Program-made: the position numbers and the translations under genes
Assembly: GCA_029844215.1 (NCBI GenBank)
Contig: CM056725.1
Location: 31,712,485-31,776,484 of the forward strand
Source: Przewalskia tangutica
Taxonomy: Eukaryota; Streptophyta; Magnoliopsida; Solanales; Solanaceae
Direction: 5' to 3'
DNA: 64,000 bases
Part shown: positions 11,501 to 21,700 of the stretch, piece by piece
Layout: each line of letters opens with the position of its first letter
Position numbering within the stretch: position 1 is the stretch's first letter
Notes under the pieces: generated by a model
Told to the model about the DNA's origin: nothing
Database searches by the model: none
The model's input: only the letters and a program-made list of their open reading frames with translations

Positions 11501-12025
11501 GAGGAGGGCTTTTGGACGAATCACAAGCAAGAGGGAGAGGGAGGGTTTTCAAGACTTGGAAGTTTTTGGAATGGATGAAGTCTTCACACTTAGGGGGGTA
11601 TTTATAGCAAAACTAAAGGCCAACCAAGGGCCAAGATCCTTCCAAGTGTATAGCAAGTGTAAGGACAAGATTAAGCCAAGTGCACCCTAAACCCTACTCC
11701 ACAAAACACTCCACAAAACAAGCCACAAAGCAAGGCACAAATCAAGGGGCCAATCGGCCAAGGCCAACCCACCATGACCGCCCCCTCCAAACCGTCCAAT
11801 GAGGGTGACATCCCGTTGGTCCAAAAATGTTTCGTCTCTCGGAAAAATCCGCAAAAAATATAAATGACATAGCCGGAATTTTCCCAACGTAAGCTGTGGA
11901 AACGTTTCGTCGAAAAACGACTCAAATCGGCACTTGTGCCCAAAATGAATTCGGCCAAGCCTAATGAAGTTCGAAAATTTCTACGTCGTCCCACGTACAT
12001 ACTGCGGAAATACGAGGGTATATGA
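8570..12025 (-). repeat. Element B right LTR (5' LTR in element orientation)
   Basis: Partner of 2977-6434, with the same order of boxes. It starts TGTCACACCCG at the PBS side, and its outer end reads GGTATATGA instead of GGTATAACA. Differences from the left copy are concentrated at CG, CAG and GG sites, while AT-rich stretches (for example 9880-10450 against 4260-4830) are almost identical. A run of 14 G lies at 10901-10914 where the left copy has a shorter broken G run. The TATA box is at 11599-11606 and the CGCGACGATT box at about 10680-10696. Confidence 0.9.
11599..11606 (-). promoter_or_regulatory. TATA box, element B 5' LTR
   Basis: TATTTATA on the plus strand, TATAAATA on the minus strand, about 420 bp from the LTR start. 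This is the LTR that would drive the element's transcript. Confidence 0.65.
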
Positions 12026-12030
12026 TTTAT
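12026..12030. repeat. Target-site duplication, right of element B
   Basis: TTTAT here against GTTAT at 2972-2976: four of five bases match. Joining the flanks rebuilds the start of A's 3' LTR. Confidence 0.75.
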
Positions 12031-12479
12031 ACCCGTACTTCGAGCATGTATGCGAGGCGTCGTCTGATGTCAAGCCCTAATTAGGTTGAGAATGAACTTG
12101 TGAACTTTCAACGGAAAAGATTTCGAACCTTGTGAAGGAAATTCTACGTTTTTAATATTTTAACCGATTACGCATTTTTCCGAGAGACGAAATATTTTGG
12201 ACCAATAGGAGGGCGACATGTGTCACCCTTAGTTGGCATGGGTGGGACGAAATGGGGGCCTAGTGGACAAGTCAAATGGTCAAGTCTTGCAAGATATTTT
12301 TGGGTTAGTGGGGGTAGGTATAGTGGACGGTTTTCTTGAGCAAGTGGGAGGCCACATGGCTCATTGTTGTGGGGGACATATGTCCCAAGGTTGTGGTGGA
12401 CACTTGGTGGAAGACTCCACTCACACAAGTTATCTAATCTACACCCTCCATTTGTGTTAATCTTGGCCATTGGTGGTTC

Positions 12480-12487
12480 TATAAATA
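12480..12487 (+). promoter_or_regulatory. TATA box, element A 3' LTR
   Basis: TATAAATA followed by CCCCTC, after a CTTGGCCATTGG context that includes a CCAAT-type box in reverse (ATTGG). The same arrangement occurs in C, E, G2 and H. Confidence 0.65.
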
Positions 12488-12849
12488 CCCCTCTCTTGTG
12501 CAAGACTTCTTCATCCACAAACACAACTTCCAAGTCTCCAAAAATCCCTCCCCCTCTAGTAGTATTGTCGTCCAAGTCCTCTTCCCCCCCTTGCCTAGTG
12601 TTTCGTCCGAAACACCCCCTTCCCCCCCTTCCTTGTAGTTTCGTCCCAACCCCCCCCCCCCCCCTTGGTAGAAAAGTATTCTCCAAGTATAGTTACTATT
12701 CCAAAATATCTTAGCCAAATACCTTGTAGTATTCCAAAGTCACATCTATACTAAAAGCCCAGAAATACTACCTTATATCCATTAGTCACAAAACGAAACC
12801 CTAAGGAAAAATCTTCATAGTTGATTGAAGTTTTAAGTAGAAGTTGTTT

Positions 12850-12854
12850 GGGAA
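12850..12854. repeat. Target-site duplication, left of element C
   Basis: GGGAA, repeated exactly at 22206-22210. Confidence 0.93.
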
Positions 12855-13259
12855 TGTTATACCCCGTATTTCCAGAGTATGTACATGAGGGCGTACGTAC
12901 AAAAGTTTAAGCCTTAAGTAGGCAAAGGGACGAAATTTGTTCACAACTAGCAAAAAGAATTGTTTTCCGACGAAACATTTTCCGGACTTTGCGAAGGGAA
13001 AATTACGGTTGCAACATTTATATTTTTTGCGGATTTTTCCGAGAGATGAAATATTTTGGACCAACGAGAGGGCGACACTTGTCCCTCAAGTGGACGACAA
13101 TGGAGGGGAATTCCTTGCACGTTTTTGGCCTTTATTTTTGGTAAGGATTAGGTAGGATATTTTGTGATATTTGTGTGGTAGATAGATAAGGTGGGACCCA
13201 CACAACACTTGTCCAAATCTCATCCATCCAATTGCTTTGATCTTGGCCATTGGTTTCCC

Positions 13260-13267
13260 TATAAATA
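13260..13267 (+). promoter_or_regulatory. TATA box, element C 5' LTR
   Basis: TATAAATA in CCCTATAAATACCCC, 406 bp from the LTR start, preceded by GGCCATTGGTTTC. This is the presumed promoter for the element RNA. Confidence 0.65.
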
Positions 13268-14022
13268 CCCCTCAAATGCAAGACTTATTCTTCATCCTCA
13301 CTTGAAATTCCAAGGCAAAAATCTCTCCCCCCTTAGTGTAGTTTTCGTCCAAGTCCCCCTCCCCCCTTTGAGAGGCCCTCGGCCGAACACCCCCCGCCCC
13401 CCTTGGTAGAAAAGTATTCTCCAAGTGTTGTTACTATTCCAAAATACCTTAGCCTTATACCTTGTAGTATTCCAAGGTTACCCCTATACTAAAAGCCCAG
13501 AAATACTATTATACTTCCCTTCAGTCACAAAAACGAAACCCTAAGGAAAATCTTCATAGTCGGTTTAAGTGTTAAGTAGAAGTTGTGTAGAACTTCTAAG
13601 GGTTTCTTGGAGCGTATTGGAGCGTACATAATAGGAGCTAAACCTTGCTCAGGATCGACTTTTTAACTTGGATAATTTTGGGCTTATCGAGGTAAATACT
13701 ATTGTCCTTCTATTGTAATTGGAAATTACATACTGTAGTAGTATAGAATTGAGTATAAGACGTTTATAAGGATGGTATAAAAGAAGCTGAACAGATTACA
13801 TGGGGTGTATTCTGATGAGACTTGTGTAGTTGTGGGTAGGGAAGTCTTGATTTTCCATAGAATAAGGAATCTGTATCTAGAATTATTCTGCAGAGTAGTC
13901 TAGACGTTGATAGACTTATATGACCGTTATAGGTTGAAGTACTTCAAGTAGCGTATTCTACTCGAAGGGTGGAAAAGGCTAGCAGGATTACAGTACTTTG
14001 GAGCTATTTGCTAATTGTCGGT

Positions 14023-14041
14023 AATCGTCGCGAGGTATGTG
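14023..14041 (+). promoter_or_regulatory. Conserved LTR box with 5' splice-site-like AG/GTATGT
   Basis: GTCGCGAG followed by GTATGTG. The box is present in C (both LTRs), E (both), F (5' copy) and, on the minus strand, B, K2, G2 and H. AG/GTATGT matches the plant donor-site consensus. Function is inferred only. Confidence 0.4.
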
Positions 14042-15129
14042 ATTCTTCATATCCTCTTGAGCATGATATTTTAAAAGAATATATATAGTACGGTAGACGT
14101 ACGTGTGTTAACAGAATGTGGTTTTACTTCGATGTCTTTTGGCTTGAGTTTTATATAATAAAGAATCTTGAAGTGTTTCAAAAGAATTAAGAATCGTTTT
14201 TGAAAGAAGAGTAATACTTGATTTTGAAAGCTTAAGAGTTGTACTAGCTTTATGAGAAGTTAGGTATAACGTCTTAAGAGAGATAAAAAGAATGGTTTAT
14301 TGATTTTAGAAGTTAAGAGACTTGATCTTAAAAGATAAGGGACTTGACTTAATTTGAATCGATATGAATTTTATTAAAAAGTGTGAAACCTCATTCGTGA
14401 GTAATGAGTATTTGGTCTTTAAAAGAATAAATGTTTTACTGATTTCGGAAATGAGAATAAGTATCGAACGAACCACTACAACGTTAATAAAGGAAAATGT
14501 ATTGACAAATAAGTAATTATATTAAAACCAGTAGAAACCTCCATCTGCATAGAAGCTAAGATAAGACAAAATTTTATTACATATCCTAGACCATGGCTGC
14601 TTTAGTAAGATTGTTATAAACAAGAATAACCTACTCACACATAAGGCATATGTTACTCAAATTGTTTTAAAAGAGAATTACGTTAATAAGTGATTAAGAC
14701 TATGAACTATGAAATCTTTCGAAAATAAGAGACGTGAATAATTGAAATTAGGCAAACTTGAACTTTGGAAAAGAATGTTGTTACTTGATTTTAAAAAAGG
14801 AAAGTATGGAAGTTGTTTTGGTCTACTTAAAATGTTAGTCACTCTATTTTAATACTACGGGGGACCTTTGTAAATGGAATAAATCTTTTAAAAAGAATTT
14901 AACGTACGTAGTACTTTGGGGTTAAAACCTGGACTTTGGCATAAAATGAAAGTACCGTGAGTTGTGTGTAACTTGCCTATGTTTACGTGTGATAGCCTTG
15001 TTATGCAAGTATTGTATTTCTATACCACCGCGTCTCTCAATTGAGGGTCGGCTGATTTGTTATGATTTTACTTGGGCGTCTGGCGGTGTGGAGGATTCCA
15101 CGGTGCGCTCGCTGTTGATAGCGTTATTC

Positions 15130-15640
15130 CATGGACTAGCTCTCCGTGAGGTTTCTTGATTCGGCCTTGGTATCGGTGGTTGGCTTTCGTACTTGCCGTC
15201 TCGTGGTGATTCGGCCTTAGTACACAGTAGTTAGCCTTCGCTTGCCGTTCAGTTTAGTGGCGAAGTCTCGTGATGCGGCCTTGGTATCTGGTAGTTAGCC
15301 CTCGTACTTGCCCCGGTCAGCTACGTGACACGGCTTTGGTATCTGGTAGTTGGCTTTCGTACTTGCCCCGTATCAGCTTCGTGGCGAAGTCTCGTGATAC
15401 GGCCTTGGTATCTGGTAGTTAGCCCTCGTACTTGCCCCGGTCAGCTACGTGACACGGCTTTGGTATCTGGTAGTTGGCTTTCGTACTTGCCCCGTATCAG
15501 CTTCGTGGTTTGGTTGTATAGTATTGTTAGTACGGCTTTGGTATCTTGTAGTTGGCTTTCGTACTTGCCCCGGTCAGTTGATGATGCGGCTTTGGTATCT
15601 GGTAGTTAGCCTTCGTACTTGCCCCGTACGGTTTTATGAC
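15130..15640 (+). repeat. Minisatellite in element C 5' LTR
   Basis: A unit of about 63 bp (GGCTTTGGTATCTGGTAGTT, then GGCTTTCGTACTTGCC) in a higher-order unit of about 126 bp. One 126-bp copy (about 15275-15400) is followed by a near-identical one (about 15400-15525), and four or five looser copies flank them. It gives spurious long frames with repeated WYLVVGFRTCP words. Confidence 0.85.
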
Positions 15641-16325
15641 TCAGGTGGGACCTGGTGTTTATGTGTACTCCTTGGTGTTATTATATCATAGACTGCCGGC
15701 AGTGAGGAAGGTATTCCACGGGCATGATTGATGTTGAGGGCGTGAGACCCATAGTTATATTTGAGTGATGACTTTGAGGGTGTGAGTCCCTAACTTACGT
15801 GACTGCTTATTTATTGTGGACTGTAGTTTGGTTATCATACATCTCCTGCTTTATATAGACTACTATGATTTCATTTACAGTATTTTCAGTTTCACATACT
15901 TGGTACCTGTTGTACTGACATCCTTGAGGTGCGTTCATGCGCGGTAAGTACACGATTGTTGATCCTCGCTCATAGGATCACGATTCAGCGTATTAGGAAG
16001 CTCCGTTTCTCGGAAGCTTATCTTTTGGTATAGTCCACATCTGTAAGTACTTGTACATTCGAGGGGTATGGCGGGCCCTATCCGTCATGTTGTATAAAAA
16101 CTCTTAGAAGTGCATTACTCTTTGTTGTGGGCGGGGTTTGTAAGGATATGCTTGTTCAAGTTTTAGTTATATATACAAGAAGGTAACCGTTTGGTTGGCC
16201 TGTTTTATTATCATATCTCTTGTTTCATGTTTATGTTTTTATTTCCGCTGATTTTCTCTGATGTTGTATCACTAGGGTGCCCGGGGTAAGGCACGATCCA
16301 CGGGCAGGATCGGTCGTGACAAAAG

Positions 16326-16337
16326 TGGTATCAGAGC
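16326..16337 (+). other. Element C primer-binding site
   Basis: TGGTATCAGAGC, complementary to the 3' end of initiator tRNA-Met, four bases after the LTR end. It primes minus-strand synthesis in this family. Confidence 0.93.
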
Positions 16338-16523
16338 AGTTAATCCTTGGAAAGTGTCTACAGACCGTGTCTAGTAGAGTCTTGATTATTGATGTGTTGT
16401 GCACCACATCTATACTCAGGAGGCTGCAGGACATTTAGGATTGGTTTCCATTCTTCTCATTCTGAGATCGTGCCTTAGAGCTGTGTTATAAGTTGGACCT
16501 CCAGCGTATTTCGTTTCACGATT

Positions 16524-17810
16524 ATGCCTCCGCGCAAGCGGCCGGGCGGATGGGCAAGGCGAGAGAAGGCGCTAGTAGGATCTGAGGATACGAGCGCGAG
16601 CCGATCATTACGAGATAGCGCTTGACGGCGAGTTTTGCGACGCCGCCCGTGATAGAGTTTAGAGCGCGGCGATGGCTGCTGAGACCTGATACACGAGCCT
16701 CGGTCCCGGCTGGAAGCGAGAGGAGATGGTTACAAGGAGATGGCGATTATTAGCGAGGATAGTGGCAAGGCACGAGGATAATTTGGATCGCGGCGATTCC
16801 GATGCCGTAGTACCGTAGTTCACCCGAGAGTGGATAGTTTGAGGCTGCGGGACTTTACGAGTTGCGACGCGATGTTTTATGGATCGAGGCACGAGGATGA
16901 TCGCGAAGTTCATCAAGCGATTCTGACGGATCGTAGAGTGATCAAGGATTCGGAGACCGAGTCAGTGGTCTTAGGTTTACATCGGTTGCGTGATACCGCA
17001 GTCGACTGGTTTGATTCGTAGGAGCTGTCCCGGGGGGAGCATGCGCCTCCAGCTATTTGGGACGAGTTCTCAGAGGCATTTCTTGCACATTTCTTGCCTC
17101 CACAGATGAGGAGGGCTCGGGCCGACAGATTTTTGATATTGAGGCAGGACGGGCGTACAGTTCGGGAGTACAATGTGGAGTTTGGCTCACTAGCTCGGTA
17201 CGTCCCCGCGTTAGTAGACGACATGGGGGACAGAGTGCACCGCTACGTCACCGGGCTCGATGACTACTTGGCAGAGGCTTGTTCGGGTGTAGCTCTTCAG
17301 CCGGGCATGGACATTGCCCGCATACATGCTTATGCACTTGGGTGTGAGGAGCGGAGAGGTCGACGGAATGACCGGGATCAACAAAAGAAGGCCAAGACAG
17401 CAGGGTCTTTTGGCGACTTTTGAGGCGGACCGCCTCAGCAGCAAGCTAGTTATGTACCTCCGCCAGTACAGAGTGGTCCTCCGGCGCCGGGACGCCGGGA
17501 CGCCGGGATATCGGGGAGCGGTCGGGGCTCCTGTGTTTCAGATTTTCGGGAGCGGGAGTGCTCGCGGATGAAACCACCCTGTCTCGGTGTGGCGTTGTGG
17601 AAAAATTCATAAGGGAGAATGTCGTACTAATTTGGGAGATTGTTATGCTTGCGGCCAGCGAGGCCATTTGGCGAGACTGTCACCCGAGGTAGCAGCGGTG
17701 GGATAGCCTGAGACTACGAGATCATTTGCGGGTTCTTTACCTTCCATAGTTAGGCGGGATGTTCATACACCGTGAGGCAGCGGCAGGTCGCGGTGGAAAT
17801 TCGATTTTAG
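16524..17810 (+). pseudogene. Element C gag (capsid domain and zinc knuckle)
   Basis: Starts at ATG 16524 (MPP, as in the E and F copies) and ends at TAG 17808-17810. The basic N-terminal region is frame-damaged. The capsid core is one frame from 16830 to 17423 and reads SLRLRDFTSC, DTAVDWFDS, then WDEFSEAFLAHFLPPQMRRARADRF, REYNVEFGSLARYVPALV, RVHRYVTGLDDYLAEACSG and LQPGMDIA. It is interrupted by TAG at 17019-17021 (Trp in B) and TGA at 17421-17423 (Arg CGA in B). A degraded first Cys/His motif (about 17590-17625) and a zinc knuckle CYACGQRGHLAR (about 17644-17680) follow; the last Cys is lost through a 2-base gap. Gag assembles particles and binds RNA. No protease follows: the terminal stop sits where a protease would begin. 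Confidence 0.87.
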
Positions 17811-18745
17811 CGGTCCTTTGAACCGCCTATTTTCAGTATATCCTTAACCCTCTAGAGATTAGCATGCGTGATCGATGATTATATGTTGAGTACTTTATGA
17901 GATAGTGTTGTGTATATTGTGGTTTAGAGACATGGTTAGTTGAAAGGATAAGTATGGGGCGGAAGGTATGAACCTTAGAATATTACACGTTGAGACCTTA
18001 GATGTAACGCCGTCTTGAGTAAAAGATTTATGTTTATGTTGACCTTTATCAGAGTGCAAATGTATTCTGGGATAATTCCATGGGTTGTGTAACATGAAAG
18101 TGGTAACTTTCAGGACTTGAATAGGTAAGATTGTTCCGGATCGGGGAACAAGAGTTTGGCGCGATTATGGGTCGGGTTGAGGACCATTCGCGGGTCGACC
18201 CGCAGCCCAGTTTGGGGTGGGGTCAGTTCGAGGTGGTCCCGCCAGGTGGTAGGGTCACGAGGGTGCTAGGCCCAAGTTTAGATGACCGTTGTATGAGTTC
18301 GTGGATATGTTCGACCAGAATCGGATCGTGAAGGCCGGGAATGGCCTTAAAGGAGATTGAGGCTAGTAAGATGACCAAGTTTGGAAGTAGTAACTCCAGA
18401 GATTTTGGAAACTGAAGTGATGACTGAAGTATGGTACGTATACTAGAAGAGTTCAAGTGTTCGAGAAGAGTACGACGAGTAAGAAAAGAAGTGAACATGT
18501 GCTGAGAGAATAGAAATGATCATTACTTTTGTGAAGTAAAGGTGCGTAGGGGATATCTTTTAGACCGTGGGTGGAAGCTTTTGTAATGCTAGAGGTGATT
18601 CCTCGTTGACTTGGGTTAAGTATTTGCGCGTGTGTTATTTTGTGGCCAGGTGTGGCATTGGCAACTTGTTTAGGTTAAGAGGAACTTTATCGTTATCTGT
18701 CTTGAGAAGGAACATTCGAGACGAATGTTTCTAAGGAGGGGAGAA
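17811..18745 (+). other. Element C post-gag noncoding region with inverted repeat and polypurine tract
   Basis: The gag stop overlaps a small hairpin (GCGGT 17810-17814, ACCGC 17822-17826). About 18180-18400 is the block shared with B and E. 18620-18745 resembles the 3' tail of element A, including an 8-bp inverted repeat (18711-18718 and 18722-18729) and the tract AAGGAGGGGAGAA ending at the LTR. No coding sequence is recognised. Confidence 0.8.
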
Positions 18746-21700
18746 TGTTATACCCCATATTTCCAGAGTATGTACATGAGGGCGTACGTACAAAAGTTTA
18801 AGCCTTAAGTAGGCAAAGGGACGAAATTTGTTCACAACTAGCAAAAAGAATTGTTTTCCGACGAAACGTTTTTCGGACTTTGCGAAGTGAAAATTACGGT
18901 TGCAACATTTATATTTTTTGCGGATTTTTCCGAAAGATGAAATAATTTGGACCAACGAGAGGGCGACACTTGTCCCTCAAGTGGACGGCAATGGAGGGGA
19001 ATTTCTTGCACGTTTTTGGCCTTTATTTTTGGTCAAGGATTAGGTAGGATATTTTGTGATATTTGTGTGGTAGATAGATAAGGTGGGACCCACACAACAC
19101 TTGTCCAAATCTCATCCATCCACTTGCTTTGATCTTGGCCATTGGTTTCCCTATAAATACCCCTCAAATATAAGACTTATTCTTCATCCTCACTTGAAAT
19201 TCCAAGGCAAAAATTTCTCCCCCCTTAGTGTAGTTTTCGTCCAAGTCCCCCTCCCCCCTTTGAGAGGCCCTCGGCGAACACACACCCCCGGTAGAAAAGT
19301 ATTCTCAGTGTTGTTACTATTCCAAAATACCTTAGCCTTATACCTTGTAGTATTCCAAGGTTACCCCTATACTAAAAGCCCAGAAATACTATTATACTTC
19401 CCTTCAGTCACAAAAACGAAACCCTAAGGAAAATCTTCATAGTCGGTTTAAGTGTTAAGTAGAAGTTGTGTAGAACTTCTAAGGGTTTCTTGGAGCGTAT
19501 TGGAGCGTACATAATAGGAGCTAAACCTTGCTCAGGATCGACTTTTTAACTTGGATAATTTTGGGCTTATCGAGGTAAATACTCTTGTCCTTCTATTGTA
19601 ATTGGAAATTACATACTGCAGTAGTATAGAATTGAGTATAAGACGTTTATAAGGATGGTATAAAAGAAGATAACTGAATTGTACTTACATGGAATTTGTA
19701 TTCTGATGAGACTTGTGTAGTTTGACGGGTAGGGAAGTGCTGCCCAATTTTCCATAGAATAAGGAATCTGTATCTAGAATTATTCTGCAGAGTAGTCTAG
19801 ACGTTGATAGACTTATATGACCGTTATAGGTTGAAGTACTGCAAGTAGCGTATTCTACTCGAAGGGTGGAAAAGGCTAGCAGGATTCTGATGCTTTGGAG
19901 CTATTTGCTAATTGTCGGTAATCGTCGCGAGGTATGTGATTCTTCCTATCCTCTTGAGCATGATATTTTAAAAGAATATATATAGTACGGTAGACGTACG
20001 TGTGTTAACAGAACGTGGTTTTATTTCGATGTCTTTTGGATTGAGTTTTATATAATAAAGAATCTTGAAGTGTTTCAAAAGAATTAAAAATCGTTTTTGA
20101 AAGAAGAGTAATACTTGGTTTTGAAAGCTTAAGAGTTATACTAGCTTTATGAGAAGTTAGGTATAACGTCTTAAGAGAGATAAAAAGAATGGTTTATTGA
20201 TTTTAGAATTTAAGAGACTTGATCTTAAAAGATAAGGGACTTGACTTAATTTGAATCGATATGACTTTTATTAAAAAGTGTGAAACCTCATTCGTGAGTA
20301 ATGAGTATTTGGTCTTAAAAAGAATAAATGTTTTACTGATTTCGGAAATGAGAATAAGTATCGAACGAACCACTGCAGCGTTAATAAAGGAAAATGTATT
20401 GACAAATAAGTAATTATATTAAAACCAGTAGAAACCTCCATCTGCATAGAAGCTAAGATAAGACAAAATTTTATTACATATCCTAGACCATGGCTGCTTT
20501 AGTAAGATTGTTATAAACAAGAATAACCTACTCACACATAAGGCATATGTTACTCAAATTGTTTTAAAAGAGAATTACGTTAATAAGTGATTAAGACTAT
20601 GAACTATGAAATCTTTCGAAAATAAGAGACGTGAATAATTGAAATTAGGCAAACTTGAACTTTGGAAAAGAATGTTGTTACTTGATTTTAAAAAAGGAAA
20701 GTATGGAAGTTGTTTTGGTCTACTTAAAATGTTAGTCACTCTATTTTAATACTACGGGTGACCTTTGTAAATGGAATAAATCTTTTAAAAAGAATTTAAC
20801 GTACGTAGTACTTTGGGGTTAAAACCTGGACTTTGGCAAAAAATGAAAGTACCGTGAGTTGTGTGTAACTTGCCTATATTTATGTGTGATAGCCTTGTTA
20901 TGCAAGTATTGTATTTCTATACCACCGCGTCTCTCAATGGAGGGCCGGCTGATTTGTTATGATTTTACTTGGACGTACCGGCAGTGACGGAGGATTCCAC
21001 GGGTGCGCTCCTGTTGATAGCGTTATTCCATGGACTAGCTCTCCATGAGGTTTTACTGATTCGACCTTGGTATCTGGTGGTTGGCTTCGTACTTGCCGTC
21101 TCGTGGTGATTCGGCCTTGGTACTGTAGTTAGCCTTCGCTTGCCGGCTCGGTTTAGTGGCGAAGTCTCGTGATCTGACCTTGGTATCCGGTAGTTAGCCC
21201 TCGTACTTGCCCGGTCGACTCGTGACACGGCCTTGGTATCTGGTTGTTGGCTTTCGTACTTGCCGTATCGCCGTGGCGAAGTCTCGTGATCTGACGCTTG
21301 GTATCTGGTAGTTAGCCCTCGTACCGCCGGTCGACTCGTGACACGGCTTTGGTATGTGGTAGTTGGCTTCATACTTCCGTGTATCGCCCGTGGTTTGGTT
21401 GTATAGTATTGTTAGTACGGCTTTGGTATCCGGTAGTTGGCTTCGTACTTGCCGGTCACGATGATCACGGCTTTGGTATCTGGTAGTTAGCGCCCGTACT
21501 TGCCGTGCGGTTTTATGACTCAGTGGGACACGTGTTTATGTGTACTCCTTGGTGTTATTATATCATAGACTGCCGGCAGTGAGGAAGGTATTCCACGGGC
21601 ATGATTGATGTTGAGGGCGTGAGACCCATAGTTATATTTGAGTGATGACTTTGAGGGCGTGAGTCCCTAACTTACGTATCGCTTATTTATTGTGGATGTA

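Larger units (their letters stand above)
2977..12025 (-). mobile_element. Element B: Gag-only Ty3/gypsy element with two LTRs, minus strand
   Basis: A 9.05-kb element on the minus strand, inserted in A's 3' LTR. It has an LTR at each end (2977-6434 and 8570-12025, both about 3.46 kb), a minus-strand primer-binding site at 8554-8566, a gag pseudogene, and a polypurine tract at 6435-6448. Flanks are GTTAT (2972-2976) and TTTAT (12026-12030), a duplication with one mismatch. There is no protease, RT or integrase in the 2.1-kb interior, so it is non-autonomous. It belongs to the same subfamily as C and E by LTR and gag similarity. Confidence 0.92.
12031..12854 (+). repeat. Element A 3' LTR, second segment
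   Basis: Continues A's LTR after B. It carries a U3 with a TATA box (12480-12487) in the context CTATAAATACCCC, then a pyrimidine-rich leader with a 15-C run (12650-12664), and stops at GGGAA (12850-12854) where element C is inserted. The sequence continues at 22211 with CTTCTAAGGG. Two long frames here are shadows in low-complexity sequence. Confidence 0.85.
12855..16321 (+). repeat. Element C 5' LTR
   Basis: Begins TGTTATACCCCGTATTTCC and ends GGTCGTGACA. Contents in order: short U3 with a TATA box (13260-13267), poly-pyrimidine leader, box AATCGTCGCGAGGTATGTG (about 14023-14041), AT-rich middle with CTTTATGAGAAGTTAGGTATAAC (about 14254-14276), minisatellite (15130-15640), and a terminal region with CGGGCCC-like palindromic bits near the end. 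About 3.0 kb of the LTR lies downstream of the TATA box. Confidence 0.93.

Noticed and set aside
12168..12686. 172-codon minus-strand frame
   Set aside because: It is antisense to A's LTR promoter and pyrimidine-rich leader; Gly-rich low-complexity translation, and neighbouring LTRs do not keep it open.
15325..15691. Overlapping frames with WYLVVGFRTCP repeats
   Set aside because: Minisatellite translation; the sister array at 21050-21510 does not preserve the frame.
16326..16340. tRNA-like sequence
   Set aside because: Only the 12-base primer-binding complement of initiator tRNA-Met is present; there is no cloverleaf.
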